Below are positions 34,970 through 43,134 of a stretch of 64,000 nt of DNA, one piece after another. Within the stretch, counting starts at the first letter, position 1. Every line of letters begins with the position of its first letter. This DNA comes from Sulfuricaulis sp040901545. Its GTDB lineage: Bacteria; Pseudomonadota; Gammaproteobacteria; Acidiferrobacterales; Sulfurifustaceae. The stretch is from the NCBI RefSeq assembly GCF_040901545.1, contig NZ_JBBDYL010000045.1:124001-188000 (forward strand). Reading direction: 5' to 3'. The notes under the pieces were generated by a model. The model saw nothing but the letters and a program-made list of their open reading frames with translations. It had not been told where the DNA came from and did no database searches. Position numbers and translations under genes: made by a program.

Positions 34970-36163
34970 TTATGCGGAAGCCGCGCTCCGCGCCTTGATA
35001 CCGGCGGCATCACGCAAGAGTTCGGCTTTGTCGGTGCGCTCCCAGGTGAAAGAGGGTTCGGTGCGGCCGAAGTGACCGTAGGCAGCGGTCGGGAAATAAA
35101 TCGGTTGCAACATGTCGAGCATTTGAATGATGGCCTTGGGGCGCAAATCAAAGTGCACGCGGATGAGTTGTTCAATTTTATCGTCCGGAAGCTTCCCGGT
35201 ACCGAAGGTATCGACATGGATCGACACGGGTTGTGCCACACCGATGGCATAGGCCATCTGGATTTCGCAGCGCTCCGCAAGACCGGCGGCGACAACGTTC
35301 TTGGCCACGTAGCGTCCGGCGTACGCGGCCGAGCGGTCCACCTTGGACGGATCCTTGCCGGAAAAGGCCCCGCCGCCGTGTCGTGCCATACCGCCGTACG
35401 TGTCCACGATGATCTTGCGGCCTGTCAGTCCGCAATCGCCCACCGGACCGCCGATCATGAAGTTGCCCGTGGGGTTGATGAAATATTTGATATCTTTGCC
35501 GAGCCATTCGCGGGGCAGGACGGGTTTCACGATTTCCTCGATGACCGCCTCCTTGAGGTCAGCGTACTTGGTACCCGGCGCGTGCTGCGTGGACAGAACC
35601 ACGGCGTCAATTCCGATGGGCTTGTGGTTGACATATTTGACCGTCACTTGCGATTTGGCGTCGGGACGCAACCAGGGCAGTTTGCCACACTTGCGCATTT
35701 CAGCCTGTCGCCTGACCAAGCGGTGCGCGAGCGTGATCGGCATCGGCATCAACACATCGGTTTCGTTGGCGGCGTACCCGAACATCAATCCCTGGTCGCC
35801 GGCGCCCTGTTCGAGGTCGAGTCCTTTGCCTTCGTCCACGCCTTGCGCGATGTCGGGTGACTGCTTGCCCACGGCGCTGACCACGCCGCAGGAATCCCAG
35901 TCAAACCCCATGCCGGCGGAATAGCCGATGTGCTTGATGGTTTGGCGCGCGATCTGGTCGAAGTCCACAATCGCGTCGGTCGTGATTTCACCGGCAACCA
36001 CCACCAGGCCGTTTTTTACCAGGGTTTCACAGGCCACGCGCGCCATTTTGTCCTGCTTCAAAATGGCGTCGAGGACCGCGTCGGAAATCTGGTCACAGAC
36101 CTTGTCCGGATGTCCTTCCGATACGGATTCAGAGGTAAACAGAAAACTGTCTGTCATAGCCAC
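34970..36163 (-). CDS. metK: S-adenosylmethionine synthetase
   Basis: MetK makes S-adenosylmethionine from methionine and ATP. The 397-residue protein has the ATP loop SEGHPDKVCDQISDAVLD, the GAGDQGLMFGYA hexapeptide region and the P-loop-like GGGAFSGKDPSKVDRS. The start is MAMTDSFLFTSESVS. It precedes ahcY, an arrangement that groups synthesis of SAM with removal of SAH. A TATAAT box lies 15 bases ahead of the start codon. Confidence 0.98.
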   Translation of the reverse strand: MAMTDSFLFTSESVSEGHPDKVCDQISDAVLDAILKQDKMARVACETLVKNGLVVVAGEITTDAIVDFDQIARQTIKHIGYSAGMGFDWDSCGVVSAVGKQSPDIAQGVDEGKGLDLEQGAGDQGLMFGYAANETDVLMPMPITLAHRLVRRQAEMRKCGKLPWLRPDAKSQVTVKYVNHKPIGIDAVVLSTQHAPGTKYADLKEAVIEEIVKPVLPREWLGKDIKYFINPTGNFMIGGPVGDCGLTGRKIIVDTYGGMARHGGGAFSGKDPSKVDRSAAYAGRYVAKNVVAAGLAERCEIQMAYAIGVAQPVSIHVDTFGTGKLPDDKIEQLIRVHFDLRPKAIIQMLDMLQPIYFPTAAYGHFGRTEPSFTWERTDKAELLRDAAGIKARSAASA

Positions 36164-36177
36164 TCCATCTTAGCTCA

Positions 36178-36206
36178 ATTATAAAACTGCAGGACCGCGC
36201 AGTTTA
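36178..36206 (-). promoter_or_regulatory. Possible metK promoter
   Basis: Minus strand TATAAT (36178-36183) with a weak -35 TAAACT (36201-36206) 17 bases upstream. The spacer is part of an inverted repeat (AAACTGC ... GCAGTTT) that could be an operator or a relic terminator for the rhodanese gene upstream. The 5' leader is very short, and I see no SAM riboswitch in it. Confidence 0.5.
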
Positions 36207-36257
36207 CCAATCCGGCTCGCGTTTGACACGCTTTAACTCCCCTCGCGAGCGGGTGTC

Positions 36258-36668
36258 TCAACACTGTTCCCAGGGAAGACCGTGATAACGCCAGCCACCC
36301 TTGCTGCTGCGATGATGGTGTTCGTCAAGCGCCCCTTCAAACCCCCCGGCGACATTGTAAACATCCTTGATTCCTGCCTTGATCAATACTCGCCCGGCCT
36401 CGAGCGAGCGTACCCCGCTGCGGCAGATCAGCACCACGGGCGCCGCCCCGCTGGCACCCCCGAGCATGGCCTGGCGTACCAGGGTGATGAAATTCGGGTT
36501 TACTTTCCAGTCCGGTTCGTCAATCCACGGGATGTGGATTGCCCCCGGCGGATGACCGACAAACAGGTATTCCATATGCGAACGCACGTCGATGAACACG
36601 GCGTTCGGATGTTCCTGGATGAACTTATAGGTCTCTTTGGGAGACAGGGTTTTGACTTCTTCGCTCAT
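36258..36668 (-). CDS. Rhodanese-like sulfurtransferase
   Basis: Single-domain rhodanese of 136 residues. It opens MSEEVKTLSPKETYKFIQEHPNAVFIDVRSHMEY and carries the active loop CRSGVRSLEAG with the catalytic cysteine and an Arg-rich pocket, so it can carry a persulfide. It diverges from a TtcA-like tRNA thiolation gene 66 bases away; a role in sulfur relay is plausible but unproven. Confidence 0.92.
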   Translation of the reverse strand: MSEEVKTLSPKETYKFIQEHPNAVFIDVRSHMEYLFVGHPPGAIHIPWIDEPDWKVNPNFITLVRQAMLGGASGAAPVVLICRSGVRSLEAGRVLIKAGIKDVYNVAGGFEGALDEHHHRSSKGGWRYHGLPWEQC

Positions 36669-36734
36669 GTTGGCCTTAACAAATGTTACTCTGCCCTATG
36701 CACAAATTATTCTGATTGGGCATACTGGGAGAAT

Positions 36735-37499
36735 ATGCTAGCTCCCGATACGCTACCCATACCGGTTTCCATTCCTCGGCCGCCCCGTCCCCTGTTGCGC
36801 GCCGCCAGGGAAGCCATCGCCGATTACAGCATGATCCATCCGGGCGACCGTGTCTTGCTGGGCCTGTCGGGCGGCAAAGACAGCCTGTCGTTGCTCCACG
36901 TACTGCGGCATTTGCGGGACAAGGCACCGGTTCGCTTCGAGCTCGGTGCGGCCACCGTGGATCCAGGCATCGAAGGTTTTGATCCGTCGTTCTTGAAAGA
37001 ATATGTCCCCGCACTGGGCGTTCGCTATTTTTACCGCCGTCACGATATCGTGGGCCGCGCGCTCAAGACCATGCGTGGCAATTCATTCTGTGCCTATTGC
37101 TCCCGCATGCGCCGTGGAATTCTCTATGACACAGCACGCAAACAGGGCTTCAACGTCTTGGCGTTGGCGCACCATTTGGATGATCTCGCGGAATCATTCC
37201 TGATGAGCGCCTTTTTTGGCGGCCGCCTACACACCATGAAGGCTCATTATGTGAACGATGCCAAAGATCTGCGCGTTATTCGTCCCTTCATCTACGTGCG
37301 CGAACGCCAGACCGCTGATTTTGCCCGGCGCGGGAATCTCCCGGCTATTATGGACAATTGTCCGGCCTGTTTCCGCATGCCCTCGCAACGGATGCAGATA
37401 AAATCGTTATTAGCTCAGCAGGAAAAAACCAATAAGACCATATTTTCAAGTTTACTGACAACAATCAAACCACTGATAGTCGATAAAATACATTATTAA
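36735..37499 (+). CDS. TtcA-like PP-loop tRNA thiolation protein
   Basis: The 254-residue protein has the PP-loop LSGGKDSLSLLHVL (ATP pyrophosphatase), the paired-cysteine motif FCAYCSRMRRG, and HHLDDLAE. These are hallmarks of the TtcA/TtuA group, which thiolate tRNA bases using an iron-sulfur cluster. The C-terminal cysteines (NCPACFRMPSQR) and shorter length differ from classical TtcA (about 300), so it may be a paralogue with another target. The frame is open further upstream but that part is antisense to the rhodanese gene; I start at the ATG at 36735. Confidence 0.85.
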   Translation: MLAPDTLPIPVSIPRPPRPLLRAAREAIADYSMIHPGDRVLLGLSGGKDSLSLLHVLRHLRDKAPVRFELGAATVDPGIEGFDPSFLKEYVPALGVRYFYRRHDIVGRALKTMRGNSFCAYCSRMRRGILYDTARKQGFNVLALAHHLDDLAESFLMSAFFGGRLHTMKAHYVNDAKDLRVIRPFIYVRERQTADFARRGNLPAIMDNCPACFRMPSQRMQIKSLLAQQEKTNKTIFSSLLTTIKPLIVDKIHY

Positions 37500-37583
37500 T
37501 TTAAAGTTATCCCACTTTTCTATAATTTTTCAGATAAAACAGGATGCGTTATTCTTAATTATGTTAAATGTTGTAAACACATC

Positions 37584-38423
37584 CTATTTCTGCGGCTTAT
37601 ATCTGGAAATGTGGGATTTAATTATCTCTGAAAAGCGATTTTCCACCTTGGGTTGGCTAATATAGCGGTCAAAATGGGTATCCATGGAGTCTGTAAGCAA
37701 CTCCAGTCGTGTTCCAGAATCGGGGTGGGTTTTGAACATGAGCGCCACCGCATTATCCTTCGGATTAATGGAGGAAAGTGTTTGTAGCACGGATGGCAGC
37801 CCATAAGGATCGTATCCAGCCCGCGACGCGAGTACTACACCCATGCGATCGGCGGCAAACTCATCCTCCTTATCCAGTCCACGCGCGAAGATTTCAGTCC
37901 CGGTGCTGACCAGCTTGGCGTATTCAGGTTTATTGCGGCTCAGAGCCTCACCCGCCATGCCGGCCAGAGCCCCTTTGCGCATGGTGTTCAGGGCATGCTT
38001 TTCGACTACGTGACTGATTTCATGCGCCAGCACCCCGGCCAGCTCGGCTTCATCCCGCATGCGCAGCAGCATGCCACGCGTGATGAATACAAATCCGCCC
38101 GGTGTCGCGAAGGCATTGACACCGTCCGTGTCCAGCACGCCGAAATGCCAGGGTAAGGTCGGCCGGTCGGAATGGAGCGCGATCCACATGCCGATTTTGT
38201 TGACATACGATTGCAACGCCGGATCGTTCACCGGCGGTGCCGCGCCGAGAAGGTTGGCGGCCACGTCCCTGCCAAGATTGATTTCATCTTTTTCCGAAGT
38301 CGACTTGAGCGGCTCGAGTTTCTTGCCGATGTCACGCAATTTGTCGAGATTGAAGGCTGACGCCGGCAGTGGCACGGCCAACGAGAGCGCAATAAGGATC
38401 AACGCCGTTTTGAAAATCGTCAT
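37584..38423 (-). CDS. Secreted M48-family metalloprotease
   Basis: The 279-residue protein has a signal peptide (MTIFKTALILIALSLAVPLPASA) and an M48 peptidase domain with the zinc motif HEISHVVEKHA and the third ligand Glu in EDEFAADRMGV. Related periplasmic proteins (LoiP/BepA-like) act in outer-membrane quality control. I choose the ATG at 38423 (AAGGA seven bases upstream); five more codons would overlap the SH3 gene. It ends the operon cyclase-SH3-M48. The 84 bases beyond it are AT-rich with no gene. Confidence 0.9.
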   Translation of the reverse strand: MTIFKTALILIALSLAVPLPASAFNLDKLRDIGKKLEPLKSTSEKDEINLGRDVAANLLGAAPPVNDPALQSYVNKIGMWIALHSDRPTLPWHFGVLDTDGVNAFATPGGFVFITRGMLLRMRDEAELAGVLAHEISHVVEKHALNTMRKGALAGMAGEALSRNKPEYAKLVSTGTEIFARGLDKEDEFAADRMGVVLASRAGYDPYGLPSVLQTLSSINPKDNAVALMFKTHPDSGTRLELLTDSMDTHFDRYISQPKVENRFSEIIKSHISRYKPQK

Positions 38424-38434
38424 GGATTCATCCT

Positions 38435-38941
38435 TCATGGCTTATTCAGATACGGCACGTCCGTGTCTTTTAACCCTGCCTGCCGCGCATAATCCCTGAC
38501 TGTTGCATCGTTGGCGCGGTGCCCCGCCAAGGCTTCCACTGCTTTGGGATTTGGTTTCGCCGACTTAAGTTCTTCGGCACTCAGTCCGCGGATACCGGTG
38601 GTGGCGACAATCCCCGATGATCCCGACCGTCCTGTCTTGCCGACATTTTTCAGCATCTCCAATCCTTCGCCGGAGCCCTTCGCTTCCGGTCCTTCGCCAG
38701 ATCGGACCTGGTGCAGCCGTACCCAGCCGGTCTTGTTTTTCCCGGATATCTTCAGCCAACCGCCGCGACGCTCGAGGATCACCACCGAGGTGTTCGATGG
38801 CAGTTGTCCGGCCTGCGCCGCATCGCGGTACGGCGTGGCCATCAAATCCACGGCCGTGCGCGTGGTGCCCGCTTCCTTGGCAAAAGCGGCACCAAGGGCA
38901 GCGAGCCCGATGGAAAATACGAAGGACTGTAATAGTTTCAT
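38435..38941 (-). CDS. Secreted SH3-domain protein
   Basis: The 168-residue protein has a signal peptide (MKLLQSFVFSIGLAALGAAFA) and a bacterial SH3 domain (about 28-82: MATPYRDAAQAGQLPSNTSV, ERRGGWLKISGKNKTGWVR). The rest, with TTGIRGLSAEELKSAKPN, is a conserved tail seen in proteins encoded beside M48 proteases. The ATG overlaps the cyclase stop by four bases and has GGGAG upstream. SH3b domains often bind cell-wall peptides. Confidence 0.87.
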   Translation of the reverse strand: MKLLQSFVFSIGLAALGAAFAKEAGTTRTAVDLMATPYRDAAQAGQLPSNTSVVILERRGGWLKISGKNKTGWVRLHQVRSGEGPEAKGSGEGLEMLKNVGKTGRSGSSGIVATTGIRGLSAEELKSAKPNPKAVEALAGHRANDATVRDYARQAGLKDTDVPYLNKP

Positions 38942-40788
38942 GATGACTCCCATTTCGGCTCGTAAAGTTGAACTTCGGATTCCTTGCCCTTGAGTTTCAC
39001 GAGTCCGTGATCAACAAAAGTGTATTGCGTTTGACACGCGTCCCGCACGGCGGCGGATACCAGTATCCGGCAGCGTCCGCGCGTGGCACCCTCGATGCGG
39101 CTTGCGGTATTCACCGTATCGCCGATCACGGTGTAATCCTGGCGGTGCTGCGGTGAGCCGATAAATCCTACCACGGCTTCACCGGTGTGGATGCCGATAC
39201 CGACGTCAAAGTATTCACCGTCGGGACCGACTTGCTGCTTGAAGCGTATCAACGCCTGTTCCATCTCGCGGGCGCATGCCAGCGCGCGCAGCGCATGATC
39301 CGGCTGTTCCGTTGGGGCGCCCCAAAAGGCCATGATCGCATCGCCGATATATTTGTCCAGCGTCCCACCGTGCCGAAAAATAATCTCCACCTGGAGGCTG
39401 AAATAGCGATTGAGCAGTTCCACGATTTCCGGCGCCGATTTGCGCTCCGAGAGCGCGGTAAATCCCTGAATGTCGGAAAACAGCACCGTAATCTCCCGCT
39501 TCTGACCGGAAAGCGTGTCATGAGTTTCCCCCTGCTCCACCAGATCGGCCACCACGCGCGGATCGAGGAAGCGCGAAAAAAGCGTGGTCACGCGCTGACG
39601 GTTCTGGCGCTCGAGACGCCAGGCCCGCAGCGACGCCAGAAGATAGTAGAACCAGCCGCCGAACACCAACGGCACGACCACCGGTATTGCGAGGCGTGAA
39701 TACACCAGCGCCGCCCAACAACCGATGGCGACCGCCAGCGTAACGCCGAGCCAGCTCACCCCAATCGTTAGCACACTCATGCCGCGCGCGAACGCCAGCG
39801 CCAGCATCGACAGAAATATGCCCGTCAGCAACGGCGCCACCCACCAAGCCAACTGATGGATACGCGCGCCGTTTTTAAGATTGTCGAGGGTGGTGGCGAG
39901 CACCTCGGTACCGGGAAAATTCGCTCCCATGGGTGTGAGCTTGAGGTCGTGCAGGCCCGAAGCGGTAGTGCCGATGATGATAATCTTGCCGCGGAACTCA
40001 TCGCGCGGCCGTTGTGGTCGGCGACGTTCGAGATCGGTGAAAACATCGAAGAAAGAAACCGCCGTATAGGATTTGGCCGGTCCGTGCCAGGTCAGCATGA
40101 TGTTCGCAGTATCCGCCACGGCATATCCCAGATCCTGCGCCACCCGGGCGGGCAAGGAGGGAATGTGCCAACCATATGCATCGAGATACAGGGGATAACG
40201 GCGGATGACCCCGTCGCTGTCGGCAAAGACATTGATGGTCCCGATCCGTCCCGTTTGGGCCAGCCCCGGCATGGGTAGCAGCAGGGAGGCGCGTGCCTCG
40301 GGGTCGGCCCCCGGTCCGCGCCGCGCGTTACCAAGGTTTTTCAAAGGAAAACCTTTTTCCCGGTCTGCCGGTTCCGGCGCGTCCAGGCGCACCATGGGAA
40401 AATAGACGTAGGGCAGGGCGGCGGCCGTACGAATGAAAAAAAGATCGTCAGCCACATGCTCTTTTTGCGGATCAATGAACAGGATATCGAACACGATCGC
40501 CGCCGGTTGCTGGCGCGCGAGCCCCTCCACCAGCTGGCCGAATACGGCGCGGGACCATGGATAACGCCCGTACTCGGGGACCATGGCCTCAAGCGTGGGC
40601 TCGTCGATATCGATCATGACGATGGCGGGGTCGGGGGGGAATCGCTCGGCGAGGCGGCGCAGGTTCCAGTCGAGGTAAAGGTTATCGAGCCGGCTGACGA
40701 CGTCCCATTGCGAAGCCACCAACGCCACGATCCAGACGATGACGGCGAGAACAAACGGGGTGCGCCGCCGCGCCGTTTTTGCAATCAT
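38938..40788 (-). CDS. CHASE2-domain adenylate/guanylate cyclase
   Basis: The 616-residue protein has an N-terminal membrane helix, a periplasmic CHASE2 sensor domain (about 30-300, with VMIDIDEPTLEAMVPEYGRYPW and IIIGTTASGLHDLKLTP), three membrane helices (about 315-395), and a class III cyclase domain (about 430-605). The metal-binding aspartates are in FSDIQGFT and IGDAIMAFWG, and the transition-state residues in DTVNTASRIEG. It should make cAMP or cGMP in response to an unknown periplasmic signal. The two secreted partners downstream overlap it, forming a tight operon. Confidence 0.93.
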   Translation of the reverse strand: MIAKTARRRTPFVLAVIVWIVALVASQWDVVSRLDNLYLDWNLRRLAERFPPDPAIVMIDIDEPTLEAMVPEYGRYPWSRAVFGQLVEGLARQQPAAIVFDILFIDPQKEHVADDLFFIRTAAALPYVYFPMVRLDAPEPADREKGFPLKNLGNARRGPGADPEARASLLLPMPGLAQTGRIGTINVFADSDGVIRRYPLYLDAYGWHIPSLPARVAQDLGYAVADTANIMLTWHGPAKSYTAVSFFDVFTDLERRRPQRPRDEFRGKIIIIGTTASGLHDLKLTPMGANFPGTEVLATTLDNLKNGARIHQLAWWVAPLLTGIFLSMLALAFARGMSVLTIGVSWLGVTLAVAIGCWAALVYSRLAIPVVVPLVFGGWFYYLLASLRAWRLERQNRQRVTTLFSRFLDPRVVADLVEQGETHDTLSGQKREITVLFSDIQGFTALSERKSAPEIVELLNRYFSLQVEIIFRHGGTLDKYIGDAIMAFWGAPTEQPDHALRALACAREMEQALIRFKQQVGPDGEYFDVGIGIHTGEAVVGFIGSPQHRQDYTVIGDTVNTASRIEGATRGRCRILVSAAVRDACQTQYTFVDHGLVKLKGKESEVQLYEPKWESS

Positions 40789-40862
40789 TGGTAAAGACTA
40801 ACCCACCATGGAGCGGAGTCCAAGCCGCCGGGCGAACACACCCGGCGCACCATCGCCAATCG

Positions 40863-41828
40863 ATGAATTCCACCGGCACAGCAAAAACCAAAACACCGGA
40901 TCGTTCGTATTCTTCTCAGGCAGGCAAGCCCGCTCGCAGAAGTTATGCGCCGCGCTACTGGCCGAGCTGGCTATGGATATTTTTCTTGCGGTGGCTAGCG
41001 ATGCTGCCGCTGTCGTGGTCGCGGCTTGCGGGCAGCGCGTTGGGTTTTCTCATGATGATCTCGAATAAAAAACGCCGCGAGATTGCGCGCATCAACATCG
41101 AGATGTGCTTCCCCCGGATGGAGCCGCGGGCGCGCCAGGAACTGCAGCGCGCGCATTTCCGTGTCACCGGCCAGTCGTATGTCGATCTCGGGTTTCTGGC
41201 ATGGGCCGCGCGCGCGCGGCTTGAGCGCAAAACCGAGTATCTCGGATTGGATCATTATCAGGCCGCACTGCAAAGCGGGCGTCCCGTCATTCTGCTGGTG
41301 CCGCATTGCGTCGGAATAAATTTCGGCGGGGCGATGCTGAGCCGCTGGCATCCGGCGTGCACCATGGTCAAGGCTCAGCCGAACCCAGTCATCAACTGGT
41401 TGCTGGCGCGTGGCCAAACCCGCTATGGCGCTCGGCTGATTGAGCGGCGCGAAGGGTTGCGTCCGGTGCTGCGCGCGCTCAACCAGGATTTGAGTTTTCA
41501 CTATTCCCCGGACGAGGACTTTGGCGCGGCACGCTCGGTGTTCGTCGACTTCTTCGGTGTGCCCACGGCGACGTTGCCCATCCTCGGGCGCCTGGCGCGT
41601 TCGGCGAATGCGCTGGTGGTCCCGTGCATGACGCGCCTGACCGACAAGGGATATGAAGTAAAGTTTTGGCCGGCCCTGGCAAATTATCCGACGGGAAACG
41701 AAATGATGGATGCCGCGCACATGAATGCCGCCATGGAGGCCGGCCTGCGTGAGATGCCGGAGCAATACATGTGGACTTTCAAGATCTTCAAAACCCGTCC
41801 GGGCGGCGCTCCCTCACCTTATGGATAA
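40863..41828 (+). CDS. Lipid A acyltransferase homologue with HX4N in place of HX4D/E
   Basis: A LpxL/LpxM-family protein (321 residues from the ATG at 40863; an upstream ATG at 40779 would overlap the cyclase start). One N-terminal membrane helix, then INIEMCFPRM, ERREGLRPVLRAL, SPDEDFGAARSVFVDFFGVPTAT and FKTRP, all typical. The catalytic motif reads His148-CVGI-Asn153, so the acidic residue of the HX4(D/E) dyad is replaced by Asn. It may be weakly active, inactive, or act with the next gene. The 3' end overlaps that gene by 8 bases. Confidence 0.87.
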   Translation: MNSTGTAKTKTPDRSYSSQAGKPARRSYAPRYWPSWLWIFFLRWLAMLPLSWSRLAGSALGFLMMISNKKRREIARINIEMCFPRMEPRARQELQRAHFRVTGQSYVDLGFLAWAARARLERKTEYLGLDHYQAALQSGRPVILLVPHCVGINFGGAMLSRWHPACTMVKAQPNPVINWLLARGQTRYGARLIERREGLRPVLRALNQDLSFHYSPDEDFGAARSVFVDFFGVPTATLPILGRLARSANALVVPCMTRLTDKGYEVKFWPALANYPTGNEMMDAAHMNAAMEAGLREMPEQYMWTFKIFKTRPGGAPSPYG

Positions 41829-42735
41829 GGACAGTCTGACCCGTTATTTACGGCCGCGATACGGGCTCTCTTGGATCGGGCTGGGTTTCATGCGCCTGAT
41901 GAGCTGGCTGCCATTGCCGCTGATTGCCGTCTTGGGTGGAGGCCTCGGGATGTTGCTGTATGCATTACATGCACCGCGCCGACACATCGTGCACGTCAAC
42001 ATCCGGAGATGCTTTCCGGAACGGACGCCGGCGGAACAGACGCGGATCGCGCGCCGGCATTTCCGCGCTTTCGGCCAGACGCTGCTCGATATCGGCGTTT
42101 CATGGTGGGCGTCGGAATCGCGCCTGCGGCGGATCACCCGATTTCGCGGCCGCGAACATTTCGACAGTGCCCTGCGCGACAAGAAAAACATCATCTTGCT
42201 CGCACCGCACTTTCTCGGGCTCGACATCGGCGGCATACGCATCTCGGCGGACAGGCCGATAGTTTCGGTGTTCCGCCATCCGGTCAATAAGCTGTTTGCT
42301 GCTGTCGTATATCGGGCTCGCACCCGCTTCGGGGCGCATTTGGTGGAGCACAACAAGCCGTTCACCACGCTGGTGCGCATGGTTCGCTCCGGTATGCCGC
42401 TTTACTATTTGCCGGATCAGGACGCCGGCCGGCGCAACTCGGTTTTCGCCCCGTTCTTCGGCATTCCCGCCGCGACCTTCGTGGTGTTGCCGCGGCTCGC
42501 CGAGATGACGAACGCCGTGGTGATTCCGTGCCTCACCCGCCAACTGTACTGGGGGCGCGGTTACGAGATCGAGTTCCGCCCGGCGTTGAAAGATTTCCCC
42601 TCCGGCGATCCGGTTGCCGACACCACGCGCATGAACAAGGAAATCGAAATTGCGGTGAGGGAAAAGCCGGAACAGTATTTTTGGCTGCATAAAAGATTCA
42701 AGACCCGCCCGAATGGCGAGCCGGATTTTTATTAG
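41821..42735 (+). CDS. Lipid A biosynthesis acyltransferase (LpxL/LpxM family)
   Basis: LpxL-type enzymes add secondary acyl chains to lipid A at the inner membrane, using acyl-ACP. The 304-residue protein starts MDKDSLTRYLRPRYGLSWIG, has one N-terminal membrane helix and the intact catalytic motif His130-FLGL-Asp135, then PDQDAGRRNSVFAPFFGIPA and WLHKRFKTRP. It forms an overlapping pair with the previous homologue, suggesting two sequential acylations, though which is LpxL or LpxM cannot be told. Confidence 0.93.
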   Translation: MDKDSLTRYLRPRYGLSWIGLGFMRLMSWLPLPLIAVLGGGLGMLLYALHAPRRHIVHVNIRRCFPERTPAEQTRIARRHFRAFGQTLLDIGVSWWASESRLRRITRFRGREHFDSALRDKKNIILLAPHFLGLDIGGIRISADRPIVSVFRHPVNKLFAAVVYRARTRFGAHLVEHNKPFTTLVRMVRSGMPLYYLPDQDAGRRNSVFAPFFGIPAATFVVLPRLAEMTNAVVIPCLTRQLYWGRGYEIEFRPALKDFPSGDPVADTTRMNKEIEIAVREKPEQYFWLHKRFKTRPNGEPDFY

Positions 42736-42798
42736 TGAGTCGGCTGCGCCGACGATGAAAAGCTAATGGCGGAGCTACCCGCAAATATGCAGTTGAGC

Positions 42799-42813
42799 GC
42801 GGGCGAAGCCCGC
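42799..42813. terminator. Hairpin between convergent lpx and TPR genes
   Basis: GCGGGC, loop GAA, GCCCGC in the 85-base gap between the ends of two convergent genes. The stem is strong but no T-run follows on either strand, so it may only stabilise 3' ends. Confidence 0.4.
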
Positions 42814-42820
42814 TCCACAT

Positions 42821-43132
42821 TTACTTCTGCAATCGTTTCAAAAAAACCGTCATCTCTTTTGCCGCCTGAATGTCGCCTTTTTCTTCCGCCACTTTAATCC
42901 CGTCTTCATAGGCACTGATCGCTTCGGCTTGTTGTCCAGCTTGAGCGAGAGCCTTGCCGAGCAGCTTCCACGCGGCGGAGTATTTCGGGTCTTTCGCCAC
43001 GGCTTGGCGCAGTTGTACAGCGGCCTTGTCGGGCTGGTTGAGTTTCAGGTATTCGGCGCCGAGGCTGTAGCGCAGCAGCGCGCTGTCCTGGCCGCGCGCG
43101 AGCATGGCTTCCAGGTTATCGACAATGGCCAT
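42821..43132 (-). CDS. Small TPR protein
   Basis: The 103-residue protein is almost entirely two or three tetratricopeptide repeats (LRYSLGAEYLKLNQPDKAAVQ, YSAAWKLLGKALAQAGQQAEA, ISAYEDGIKVAEEKGDIQAA). There is no signal peptide. It lies two bases after the ntrX stop on the same strand, so it is probably cotranscribed with ntrYX. TPRs are adaptor helices; the partner is unknown. Confidence 0.87.
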   Translation of the reverse strand: MAIVDNLEAMLARGQDSALLRYSLGAEYLKLNQPDKAAVQLRQAVAKDPKYSAAWKLLGKALAQAGQQAEAISAYEDGIKVAEEKGDIQAAKEMTVFLKRLQK

Positions 43133-43134
43133 CG

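Noticed and set aside
36164..36257. SAM riboswitch upstream of metK
   Set aside because: The leader is under 20 bases from the TATAAT box and lacks any SAM aptamer core; only a short inverted repeat is present.
36282..36734. 151-codon upstream extension of the TtcA-like gene
   Set aside because: It is antisense to the rhodanese gene and has no TtcA-family similarity.
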